Below, piece by piece: positions 32,530-39,395 of a stretch of DNA of 39,395 nucleotides. A program made the position numbers and the translations under genes. The stretch lies in the NCBI GenBank assembly GCA_019911805.1, contig JAIOJV010000076.1, positions 1 to 39,395 of the forward strand. The letters run 5' to 3'. Source of the DNA: Gammaproteobacteria bacterium. Lineage in GTDB: Bacteria > Pseudomonadota > Gammaproteobacteria > Thiohalobacterales > Thiohalobacteraceae. Position 1 is the first letter of the stretch, and each line of letters opens with the position of its first letter. The notes beneath the pieces are model-generated. The model was not told where the DNA came from, made no database searches, and was given only the letters and a program-made list of their open reading frames with translations.

Positions 32530-33663
32530 ATGCCAATTGTTGTGGCCGTACCGAAGGAAACCACCGCGGACGAACGCCGCGTTGCCCTGGACCCCAGCGT
32601 CGCCGAGCGCTTCACCAAGCTGGGCTGCAAGATCCTGCTCGAGTCCGGTGCCGGCCTGAGTGCCTACCAACCCGACAGCGCCTACGCCAGCGCCGAGGCC
32701 GTTACCGACCGCAAGACCCTGCTCGGCCAGGCGGACGTGCTGTTCAAGGTGCAGCCACCGACCCTGGAAGAGGCCGACGCCCTCAAGGAAGGCGCGGTGG
32801 TGATCAGCTTCATGCAGGCGCACAAGAACGCCGACCTGGTCGCCCGGCTGCGCGACCGCAAAATCACCAGTTTTGCCATGGAACTGATCCCGCGCATCTC
32901 GCGCGCCCAGGGCATGGATGCGCTGTCCTCGCAGGCTGCGGTCGCGGGTTACAAGGCCGTGCTGATGGCCGCTGACCGCAGCGGACGCTTCTTCCCCATG
33001 CTGACCACCGCCGCCGGCACCATCCGCCCGTCCAAGGTGCTGGTGATCGGTGCCGGGGTCGCCGGCCTGCAGGCCATCGCCACCGCCCGGCGCCTCGGCG
33101 CCATGGTCGAGGGCTACGACGTGCGCGCCGCCACCAAGGAGCAGGTACAGTCGCTGGGCGCCAAGTTCGTCGATACCGGCGTGGCCGCCGAAGGCACCGG
33201 CGGCTATGCGCGGGAGCTGACCGACGAGGAGAAGACCAAGCAGGCCGAGATCCTCGCCAAGCACGTCGCCGCGGCCGATGCCGTCATCACCACCGCCGCC
33301 ATCCCCGGCCGCCCATCGCCACGCATCATCCCGGCCGCCGTGGTCGAGCAGATGAAGCCCGGCGCGGTGATCATCGACCTGGCCGCCGAGGGCGGTGGCA
33401 ACTGCGAGCTGACCCGGCCCGGCGAGCAGCTCGAACACAATGGCGTGATCATCTATGGGCCGCTCAACGTGTCCAGCATGCTGCCGGTGCATGCCAGCGA
33501 GATGTACGCCAAGAACCTGCTCAATTTCCTCAGCCCGATGATCAAGGATGGCAAACTCGAGCTGGACTGGGACGACGAGGTCATCCGCGACAGCGCGCTG
33601 ACTCACGCCGGCGAAATCAGGCACGCAGCGACCCGCGCGCTGGTGGAAGGAGAATCCTCATGA
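32530..33663 (+). CDS. pntAA: NAD(P) transhydrogenase, soluble alpha-1 subunit
   Basis: NAD(H)-binding domain I of proton-translocating transhydrogenase, which uses proton-motive force to make NADPH from NADH. The 377-residue product is similar to alanine dehydrogenase and has VPKETTADERRVALDP at the N-terminus, the RSGRFFPMLTTAAGT loop and the Rossmann motif VIGAGVAGLQA near 170-180. There is no membrane segment, so the alpha chain is split as in Rhodospirillum rubrum rather than fused as in E. coli. A GGAG lies ten bases before the ATG. The end overlaps pntAB by four bases. Confidence 0.95.
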   Translation: MPIVVAVPKETTADERRVALDPSVAERFTKLGCKILLESGAGLSAYQPDSAYASAEAVTDRKTLLGQADVLFKVQPPTLEEADALKEGAVVISFMQAHKNADLVARLRDRKITSFAMELIPRISRAQGMDALSSQAAVAGYKAVLMAADRSGRFFPMLTTAAGTIRPSKVLVIGAGVAGLQAIATARRLGAMVEGYDVRAATKEQVQSLGAKFVDTGVAAEGTGGYARELTDEEKTKQAEILAKHVAAADAVITTAAIPGRPSPRIIPAAVVEQMKPGAVIIDLAAEGGGNCELTRPGEQLEHNGVIIYGPLNVSSMLPVHASEMYAKNLLNFLSPMIKDGKLELDWDDEVIRDSALTHAGEIRHAATRALVEGESS

Positions 33664-33953
33664 TCGAAGGCTTCACGGCACTCTACATCTTCATGCTGGC
33701 CGCGTTCACCGGTTACGAGGTGATCGCACGTGTGCCGGTCATCCTGCACACCCCACTGATGTCGGGCTCGAACTTCGTGCATGGCATCGTGCTGGTCGGC
33801 GCCATGGTCGCCCTGGGCCATGCCGACACCGAAGCGGAACACCTCATCGGCTTCATCGGCGTCATGCTCGCGGCCGGCAACGCCGTCGGCGGCTACGTCG
33901 TCACCGAGCGCATGCTCGAAATGTTCAAGAGCAGTAAGGAGCCCGCGAAATGA
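33660..33953 (+). CDS. pntAB: NAD(P) transhydrogenase, membrane alpha-2 subunit
   Basis: 97-residue inner-membrane subunit carrying the alpha part of membrane domain II. Three hydrophobic helices are evident (about 5-25, 38-60 and 62-85), with the conserved TPLMSGSNFVHGIVLVGA stretch and GNAVGGYVVTERML at the end. It overlaps the genes on both sides by four bases (ATGA at each junction), fitting a co-translated three-subunit complex. Confidence 0.94.
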   Translation: MIEGFTALYIFMLAAFTGYEVIARVPVILHTPLMSGSNFVHGIVLVGAMVALGHADTEAEHLIGFIGVMLAAGNAVGGYVVTERMLEMFKSSKEPAK

Positions 33954-35311
33954 TTGAGTTGAGTTATTTCGCCGCGGCCGTGCTGTTCATCCTCGGCCTC
34001 AAGCGCATGAGCTCGCCGAAGACGGCGCGTGACGGCATCGTCTGGGCCGGTGCCGGCATGCTGGTGGCGACCCTTGCCACCTTCTTCTACCCGGGCATGC
34101 ACAACTACGGCCTGATCATCCTCGCCATTCTGATCGGCGGCGGCGCCGCCTGGTACACCGGTAAGAAGGTCGCCATGACCGACATGCCGCAGATGATCGC
34201 CACCTACAACGGCATGGGTGGCGGTGCCGCGGCGGCGATCGCGGTCGTGGAGCTGCTCAAGGGTGAGTTTCACAGCCAGAGCTTCCTGGTGCTCGCCGTG
34301 GGCGGTGGGCTGATCGGCTCGGTGGCCTTCTCCGGCTCCATGATCGCCTTCGCCAAGCTGCAGGGCCTGATGAAGAAATCGTTTCTCTTCCCCGGTCAGC
34401 AGAAGCTCAACCTGGTGGTGTTCATCGCGACCGTCATCTTCGGGCTCATACTCATCTTCGGCAGCTCCACGGGCGGCTTCCCGCTGCTGGCATTCTTCGT
34501 TTTGGCACTCGCCTTCGGCATTATGATGACCCTGCCGATCGGCGGTGCCGACATGCCGGTGGTGATCTCGCTGTACAACGCCCTGACCGGCCTGGCGGTG
34601 GCCTTCGAGGGCTTCGTGCTCGGCAATGCCGCCATGATCATCGCTGGCACGGTGGTGGGCTCGGCCGGCACGCTGCTCACCCAGTTGATGGCCAAGGCCA
34701 TGAACCGGCCGATCAGCAACGTGCTGTTCTCCGGCTTCGGCGCCAGTGGTGGCGAAGAGGCGGCGCACGACGCCGGCGGCGTCATGAAGGAGATCGATGC
34801 CAGTGACGCGGCGGTGATGATGGCCTACGCCAGCAAGGTCATCATCGTGCCCGGCTACGGCATGGCGGTCGCCCAGGCGCAACACAAGGTCTGGGAATTC
34901 TGCAAGCAGCTCGAAGAGAAGGGTGTGACGGTGAAGTTCGCCATCCACCCCGTCGCCGGCCGCATGCCCGGTCACATGAACGTGTTGCTGGCCGAGGCCG
35001 GTGTGCCCTACGACAAGATCTACGACCTCGAGGAGATCAACGCCGAATTCCCGACCGCCGATGTCGCACTCATCATCGGCGCCAACGACGTGGTCAACCC
35101 GGTGGCACGTACCGATCCCCACAGCCCGATCTACGGCATGCCGATCCTCGATGCCGACAAGGCCAAGAACGTCATCGTGATCAAACGCGGCCGCGGCACC
35201 GGCTTCTCCGGCATCGAGAACGCCCTGTTCTTCCTCGACCACACGCGCATGCTCTACGGCGACGGCCAGGAAGTGGCGGGCAAGCTGATTCAGGAAGTGA
35301 AGCAGCTGTAG
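33950..35311 (+). CDS. pntB: NAD(P) transhydrogenase, beta subunit
   Basis: 453-residue subunit with about eight to nine membrane helices in the first 270 residues (the rest of domain II, including the proton path) and a soluble NADP(H)-binding domain III. The latter shows VIIVPGYGMAVAQAQHKVW, HPVAGRMPGHMNVLLAEA and GANDVVNPVARTDPHSPIYGMP, all typical. It ends 25 bases before a strong hairpin. Together with the malic enzyme it provides two routes to NADPH in this stretch. Confidence 0.96.
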   Translation: MIELSYFAAAVLFILGLKRMSSPKTARDGIVWAGAGMLVATLATFFYPGMHNYGLIILAILIGGGAAWYTGKKVAMTDMPQMIATYNGMGGGAAAAIAVVELLKGEFHSQSFLVLAVGGGLIGSVAFSGSMIAFAKLQGLMKKSFLFPGQQKLNLVVFIATVIFGLILIFGSSTGGFPLLAFFVLALAFGIMMTLPIGGADMPVVISLYNALTGLAVAFEGFVLGNAAMIIAGTVVGSAGTLLTQLMAKAMNRPISNVLFSGFGASGGEEAAHDAGGVMKEIDASDAAVMMAYASKVIIVPGYGMAVAQAQHKVWEFCKQLEEKGVTVKFAIHPVAGRMPGHMNVLLAEAGVPYDKIYDLEEINAEFPTADVALIIGANDVVNPVARTDPHSPIYGMPILDADKAKNVIVIKRGRGTGFSGIENALFFLDHTRMLYGDGQEVAGKLIQEVKQL

Positions 35312-35336
35312 GCCGAGTCGGGACGCCCATACCACA

Positions 35337-35366
35337 CCGCCCGGTGCGTGGGTCCGCACCGGGCGG
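35337..35366 (+). terminator. Probable terminator of the pnt operon
   Basis: CCGCCCGGTGCG at 35337-35348 pairs perfectly with CGCACCGGGCGG at 35355-35366 around a 6-base loop. It lies 25 bases after the pntB stop, between converging operons. The bases after it (TTCGAG) give no T-tract, so termination may need Rho or the stem alone. The rest of 35312-35514 shows nothing else. Confidence 0.55.
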
Positions 35367-35514
35367 TTCGAGAAGTGGGGGTCATGAGAGTCGTGGCACG
35401 CCGAGCCGGTAGAAGCAGGTAATTGGCATCACCCGATTCAGCGTCAGGTGGCTGTTGTGCCACCAGCGGCGACGGTTCGCAGCGGCCCGCCGTGCGCAAC
35501 CGTCCAGCCAGCGT

Positions 35515-35799
35515 TCAGCGCGGCCGGTCGGGCCCGTAGGCCTCCACCAGGTACTCGAGGATCTGCTCCTGCTGCTCCTCGGTGATCCAGGTGGCGCCGA
35601 ACTCGTTGACCATGTCGTCGATTACCCACTTCCAGTTGAAACGGTCCAGGCGCTGCGATTTCGGCAACTCCAGGCCGTGGCAGCTGCCACACTGGGTTTC
35701 AAACAGCTGTTTGCCGGGCTGAGGGTCCGCGTCCGACGCCGCCCCGACCGGGGCGCAGACGAGCAGTGACAGTAGCAACGTGATTCCGGTCCGGCGCAC
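35515..35799 (-). CDS. sorB: Monohaem cytochrome c, SorB-like subunit
   Basis: 94-residue periplasmic c-type cytochrome. The signal peptide (MRRTGITLLLSLLVCAPVGA) is followed by one haem site C37-GS-C40-H41; the methionine in DDMVNEF (near 63) is a likely axial ligand. It begins two bases after the sulfite dehydrogenase gene, so it should be the electron-accepting subunit, as SorB is to SorA in Starkeya. The small size and single haem argue against SoxD, which is larger and carries two haems. The symbol is assigned by context as well as sequence. Confidence 0.75.
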   Translation of the reverse strand: MRRTGITLLLSLLVCAPVGAASDADPQPGKQLFETQCGSCHGLELPKSQRLDRFNWKWVIDDMVNEFGATWITEEQQEQILEYLVEAYGPDRPR

Positions 35800-35801
35800 G
35801 G

Positions 35802-37142
35802 TCAGGCGCTGACCATGCCCGACACGCGATGCACCACGTTGCCGAGATAGCCGCGCGGGTTCCAGGGCTGGATGATGGGCTGGCTGCTGCCCTGATCGTC
35901 GAAGGCCCGCGCCCAGATCTCGTAGTAGCCACGACCGGGGAAGCTGACCTCCGCTTCGAAGGCATTCCAGGCGTACTTTTGCGAAGACTTGGTCAGCTTG
36001 GCCTTCTCCCAGTGAATGCCGAAATCGGTGGAGATCATCACGTCCTTGACCTTGTCTTCGCCGGCCCAGGCGTGGCCGCGTACCTTCACCTTATCCCCAG
36101 CCTTCACACGGAAATCCTCGGCAGGCGAGGTGATCATGGACTTGATCACCCAGGAGGTGGCGATGACCATATCCGATTCGGGTGGCACGTCGCCGGGACG
36201 CACGGGATAGGCCGGGACCCGGTAGGAATAGCCGCCCATCTTGGGGCCGTCATGCACCTGGTCGCGCACCCAGATCCGGGTGAGCCACTTGTGCGAACAG
36301 CTCCCGACCCAGCCGGGTACCACCAGGCGTACGGGGTACCCGTTGAGGCCGGGCAGTTCCTCGCCGTTTACTTCATAGGCCACGATGGTGTGCTCCTCCA
36401 TGGCCTTGTCGATGGGGATACCCCGCGAGATGGGCGGTTCGTCCTTGCCTCCCAGGTGCAGGTCTTCGCCATAATGGCCGGTATAGACCGCGCTGTCCTT
36501 GAGGCCCGCTTCGCGCAGCAGATCGGCGAGGCGCACGCCCTTCCATTCGGAGCAGCTGATGGCGCCCCGAGCCCAGGGGTTGCCACGCGGTTGCGGATTG
36601 AACAGGACGCGGCCGTTGCCGCCGCACTCGATGCAGGCATGCACCGTGGTGGCGGGCATCTGCCGCAATTGATCCAAGCTGATCTCCAGCGGCCGGTTCA
36701 CCTCGCCGTCGATGGTCAGTTTCCAGCCCTGCGGATCGCGGGCCTCGGCGCGCGCCGGCACCGTACCGTTGTTGCGCACGAACATGCGCGCCGTAGGGGT
36801 GACCCGATCGGCCAGTTCGTGGGGTGCGAACTCGCCGTTCACCGGTCGGGAGCTGTGCACGATCATGCCCGGCTTGCCAGGGATGCTGACGGACTGCTCG
36901 GCCTCCTCGGCCCAGGCCTCCGGGATCAGGCCGCGCCCGAACAGGCCGCTCAGGGCCGCATAGCCGCCGGCACCGGTGCCGAGCAGGGCCGCCGCCACGC
37001 CGCCGCGGCCCACCAGGCCGAAAAACGAACGCCGCGAGACGATTTCATCGTAGCGGTCCAGCACCTCGGGGGCGGCACCGCTGTCCTGCAGTTTTCCGCG
37101 CAGGGCATCCCAATCGGGGAGCTTGGGGGGATCGGTTTTCAT
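35802..37142 (-). CDS. sorA: Molybdenum sulfite dehydrogenase, SorA-like
   Basis: Sulfite oxidase-family enzyme predicted to oxidise periplasmic sulfite to sulfate. The 446-residue product has a twin-arginine motif S37-RRSFF42 followed by a hydrophobic stretch, so it should be exported folded with cofactor. The molybdenum-binding cysteine is C173 in IECGGNGRVLFNP; the C-terminal dimerisation domain follows from about 330. GNGR-x-LF-NP and the neighbouring monohaem cytochrome favour SorA over SoxC. The n-region before the arginines is unusually long (36 residues), but no start codon lies closer; GGAGG lies five bases before the ATG. Confidence 0.85.
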   Translation of the reverse strand: MKTDPPKLPDWDALRGKLQDSGAAPEVLDRYDEIVSRRSFFGLVGRGGVAAALLGTGAGGYAALSGLFGRGLIPEAWAEEAEQSVSIPGKPGMIVHSSRPVNGEFAPHELADRVTPTARMFVRNNGTVPARAEARDPQGWKLTIDGEVNRPLEISLDQLRQMPATTVHACIECGGNGRVLFNPQPRGNPWARGAISCSEWKGVRLADLLREAGLKDSAVYTGHYGEDLHLGGKDEPPISRGIPIDKAMEEHTIVAYEVNGEELPGLNGYPVRLVVPGWVGSCSHKWLTRIWVRDQVHDGPKMGGYSYRVPAYPVRPGDVPPESDMVIATSWVIKSMITSPAEDFRVKAGDKVKVRGHAWAGEDKVKDVMISTDFGIHWEKAKLTKSSQKYAWNAFEAEVSFPGRGYYEIWARAFDDQGSSQPIIQPWNPRGYLGNVVHRVSGMVSA

Positions 37143-37368
37143 AACAGCCTCCGACTGTGGGAATTCGGGAACCAGCGGGATTTTCTGATCTGACGCGACT
37201 CAGCCTATCTAATAGACGGCAATCCCGGGGCTGTCAAACCACTATGCCGTGGTTGGGTCAAACGGAGAGGGGCGATCGAGTCTGATCCGAATGGCACGAC
37301 ACCCTGTAGTCGTGCAAGTCGTTCCCGCCTTCCGTTGCTCCTGTTCGACACACCACCTGTCATGCTCT

Positions 37369-38139
37369 CTATCGGGCGGTATAGCCGCCATCGATAACCA
37401 ACTCGGCGCCGGTCACGAATTTAGATTCATCGGATGCCAGGTACAGAACGCCATAGGCAACATCGTCGGGTTCCCCGGTATGGCCGATGGGGTGGAGACT
37501 ATCAAGCTGGCTCATGAATGCCGCAGCACCTCCCGGGGATTCTTCCGCAAGCGCCTCGACGAGCGGCGTCCTGATAAAACCCGGGTGTATGGAATTGACC
37601 CGGATATTGTCTTTCGCATACATCAACGCATCATTCTTGCTCATCAAGCGAACGGCACCCTTGGAGGCATGATAGGGAGGCAGGTCCGCGGCACCTACCA
37701 GGCCATAGATGGAGGACATATTGATAATGCTTCCTGCGGATATCTTTTGCATGTAGGGGATGGCGTGTTTGGTACAAAGGAATACACCAGTGACATTGAT
37801 GCTCATGAGTGTCTCCCACTCTTGCTTGGATATCTCATGAGTCGGTTTATCCACGCCGGCGATGCCGGCATTGTTGATCAGGATATCGATCGATCCAAAC
37901 TCACCGACAACCTCTGCAAAGACCTTCTGCACGTTGTCTTCATCCGTGGTATCGAGATGCCAATACCTCGCCAGGCCGCCCGCTGCGTTGATCTCGTCCG
38001 CCAGACTGTTACCCGCTTTATCGTTAATGTCTGTGACGGCCACTTTGGCCCCTTCCCGGGCCAACAAGAGGGCGGTCGCTCTCCCGATGCCGCAGGCAGC
38101 ACCCGTTATCACAGCAACTTTTTGATCTACTCTTTTCAT
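37369..38139 (-). CDS. Short-chain dehydrogenase/reductase
   Basis: 256-residue classical SDR with NAD(P)-binding TGAACGIG (12-19), NNAG (89-92), and catalytic N114, S143, Y156 and K160 (YHASK). D37 after the second strand (AVTDIND) favours NAD over NADP. The substrate cannot be told; alcohol, sugar and cyclic-ketone dehydrogenases share this pattern. The ATG at 38139 has a strong AAGGAG six bases upstream; the frame stays open to 38247 without similarity. Its base composition looks clearly less GC-rich than its neighbours, which suggests recent acquisition. The 226 bases between it and sorA show no feature. Confidence 0.88.
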   Translation of the reverse strand: MKRVDQKVAVITGAACGIGRATALLLAREGAKVAVTDINDKAGNSLADEINAAGGLARYWHLDTTDEDNVQKVFAEVVGEFGSIDILINNAGIAGVDKPTHEISKQEWETLMSINVTGVFLCTKHAIPYMQKISAGSIINMSSIYGLVGAADLPPYHASKGAVRLMSKNDALMYAKDNIRVNSIHPGFIRTPLVEALAEESPGGAAAFMSQLDSLHPIGHTGEPDDVAYGVLYLASDESKFVTGAELVIDGGYTAR

Positions 38140-38800
38140 GATGATCTCCTTGATGTATTGAATTTCCATTGCCTGACTATACGTGGATCGTGTAGTACGT
38201 AGCACCCGGCTCCCAGCACGTCCCTGGACCCGGGGTACTGCAACCAAACACCTTTCATCCCATCTGCGCGCACGACTGCGACCGCAAGGTCAATTCTTAC
38301 CACACCGATCCCGCCCACGCCTCCTCCGCCCTTCCAATGGTAGTGCGCCGGACAGGTCGTCGCCGTCGAGTCCACCGGCGGGCAGGCGTAACCGTTATTC
38401 CCCCTGCGACCTCGCCGCGGGTCCGCCGGCGACTGGTCGCAGGCGGCTTCGGGGCGCCCCGGCGACGGCCTTTCCGGCGACGCCAAATCCCCATCGTTGC
38501 TATGCTCCGTGCGGGAGCCGCGGGCGGTATGATTGGCACACCCCTTGCCGGGAGCGCTCCGGCGAGTACCCGCGGACCGCGCCGCACCGGTAAGCGTGTG
38601 ATTTGGATAAGACAATACGTGTTCCAGACCCGCTGGCGGACATCGAACGGGGCGCGGCCACCACAGGCGGACGTGTATTTCAAGCCCTCTAAGCGATTTT
38701 TATACACAGATGGCCAAGCGTCTCGTAGGCTGCGGCAAGCATTGCCCGGCAATTGTCAATGGACAGATACTGGTGTCGTAACGCACTGATTATTAATGCC
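38140..38800. other. Intergenic region without a convincing gene
   Basis: About 660 bases upstream of the SDR gene. Several overlapping frames are open on both strands (for example 38136-38615 minus and 38337-38789 plus), but all are arginine/proline-rich and lack a ribosome binding site, as expected from GC-rich noise. A short perfect palindrome ATTGCC/GGCAAT lies at 38741-38753. Past about 38690 the composition becomes AT-richer. It could hold a decayed gene. Confidence 0.5.
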
Positions 38801-38831
38801 TAAAACGGTAGGACAGGATTTGACCGTTTTA
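38801..38831 (+). promoter_or_regulatory. Inverted repeat overlapping a candidate promoter
   Basis: TAAAACGGT at 38801-38809 is the inverse of ACCGTTTTA at 38823-38831 (13-base spacer). The right arm overlaps TTGACC (38820-38825), which, with CACAAT 16 bases on (38842-38847), could be a weak promoter towards priA. An operator is a reasonable reading; a terminator is less likely because no T-run follows. Confidence 0.4.
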
Positions 38832-38888
38832 ACAGAGATGCCACAATGGTGCGGTCTCGGGGCGGTTGACCCCAAAAAGTCCACAGAG

Positions 38889-38911
38889 TTATCCACAGAT
38901 TTTGTGGATAA
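38889..38911. promoter_or_regulatory. Inverted pair of consensus DnaA boxes
   Basis: TTATCCACA at 38889-38897 and TGTGGATAA at 38903-38911 both match the strict DnaA-box consensus TTATNCACA, in opposite orientation with a 5-base spacer. A partial TCCACA precedes them at 38880-38885. They lie about 110 bases before priA. No AT-rich unwinding region or dnaA/dnaN gene is near, so this is not taken as the chromosome origin. Confidence 0.7.
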
Positions 38912-39019
38912 CCGGCGAGTCCTAACGGGAATAATGGCTTAGCCTTTTCAGGTGAGAATCCGCATCAACCATGACCGCTAATCCAGGCCAGAAAAATTTC
39001 GTCCCCCGACGGGATCGGC

Positions 39020-39395
39020 ATGGCTGAACCCATCCTGCGCGTCGCAGTACCGTCGCCCCTTTACCGGCTGTTCGATTACCTGCCGCCGCGGGGTGGGCCG
39101 GGTGTGGGGGTGTCCTGGCAGCCGGGTATGCGACTGCGGATCCCCTTCGGGCGCACCCGCACGGTCGGGGTACTCCTCGGGACCGTCGCCAGCAGCGACA
39201 TCCCCGCCGGCCGGCTGAAACGGGTGGAGGCGGTGCTGGACGACGAGCCGCTGCTGCCGGCAGATATTCTGGCGTTGGCGCAGTGGGCCGCCGACTATTA
39301 CCACTTCCCGCTGGGTGAGGTCCTGGCCGGCTGTCTGCCGGTGTCGTTACGGCGCGGCGGTGCGGCCCAGGCGGCGATGGAACGACAGGTGCGGA
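39020..39395 (+). CDS. priA: Primosomal protein N' (PriA), N-terminal part
   Basis: First 125 residues of the replication-restart helicase, cut by the window end. It begins MAEPILRVAVPSPLYRLFDY, the family's 3'-DNA-binding domain, with GMRLRIPFGRTRTVGVLLG and the ILALAQWAADYYHFPLGEVL segment that leads into the winged-helix region. The helicase motifs and zinc cysteines would lie beyond the window. The frame is open to the last base. In Pseudomonas priA is close to rpmE; here it is separated from rpmE by the whole window, which suggests rearrangement. DnaA boxes lie upstream. Confidence 0.93.
   Translation, partial: MAEPILRVAVPSPLYRLFDYLPPRGGPGVGVSWQPGMRLRIPFGRTRTVGVLLGTVASSDIPAGRLKRVEAVLDDEPLLPADILALAQWAADYYHFPLGEVLAGCLPVSLRRGGAAQAAMERQVR

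Noticed and set aside
33893-35359. 488-codon minus-strand frame opposite pntB
   Set aside because: It is very rich in His, Asp, Glu and Gly, a mirror of pntB codons, and pntB is unmistakable.
37249-38202. 317-codon plus-strand frame opposite the SDR gene
   Set aside because: It is antisense to a complete SDR with intact catalytic residues and a strong ribosome binding site.
38136-38752. Overlapping minus-strand frames upstream of the SDR, one with CPPVDSTATTCPAHYHW
   Set aside because: The short cysteine-rich piece is suggestive, but there is no start signal, and the rest is low-complexity, so a gene cannot be supported.
38889-38911. Chromosome origin of replication
   Set aside because: Only two full DnaA boxes, no AT-rich unwinding element, and no dnaA, dnaN, gidA or rpmH nearby.

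Overview
The window is a 39.4 kb piece of a high-GC gammaproteobacterial chromosome, read from gene content, protein sequences and gene order. The run rpmE, thermonuclease, malic enzyme, mrcA (PBP1A), pilMNOPQ, aroK, aroB, damX-like, gltB, gltD, hemE is the order I recall from Pseudomonas aeruginosa. The sulfite dehydrogenase pair, the three-subunit transhydrogenase and the long intergenic palindromes fit a sulfur-oxidising lineage near Chromatiales or Acidiferrobacterales better than Pseudomonas itself. That placement is an inference. No tRNA, rRNA, insertion sequence, prophage or CRISPR array was seen.

Layout. 1-3040 (+): rph, rdgB, hemW, a small CPXCG cysteine-rich protein and a Rof-like Rho inhibitor; the last three genes overlap. 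3041-3305: a palindromic repeat. 3306-4616 (-): rimO. 4977-9298 (+): DUF3135 protein, rpmE, secreted nuclease, M48 lipoprotein protease, malic enzyme. 9354-12417 (-): PBP1A followed by a nucleotidyltransferase-like hypothetical. 12527-19359 (+): a sigma70-type promoter, the type IV pilus alignment/secretin operon pilMNOPQ, then aroK and aroB. 19430-22887 (+): a palindromic repeat, dgt-type dNTPase, a stand-alone WGR protein and a DamX-like ATPase/SPOR protein. 22968-30469 (+): promoter, gltB, gltD, a perfect 27-bp inverted repeat, hemE. 30509-32240 (-): HNH protein, a large nested palindrome, fructosamine kinase. 32530-35311 (+): pntAA-pntAB-pntB. 35515-38139 (-): sulfite dehydrogenase sorA-sorB and a lower-GC SDR gene. 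38140-39019: about 880 bases without a convincing gene, holding an inverted pair of consensus DnaA boxes. 39020 to the end (+): the start of priA.

How it works together. Most genes are housekeeping: nucleotide-pool cleaning (RdgB, dGTPase), tRNA/ribosome maturation (RNase PH, RimO, L31), haem synthesis (HemE, HemW), cell wall and division (PBP1A, DamX-like), shikimate pathway entry, ammonium assimilation (GltBD) and NADPH supply (malic enzyme, transhydrogenase). PilMNOPQ is the periplasm-spanning part of a type IV pilus. SorAB would pass electrons from periplasmic sulfite to the respiratory chain.

The most unusual content is non-coding. Four intergenic palindromes are built from short 8-10 base purine-rich units in three sequence 'dialects'; one is a nested double hairpin of about 190 bases next to an HNH gene. 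Other points worth a look are a perfect 10-bp hairpin over the aroK start codon and the DnaA-box palindrome upstream of priA. I found no clear new multi-gene defence or mobile system.
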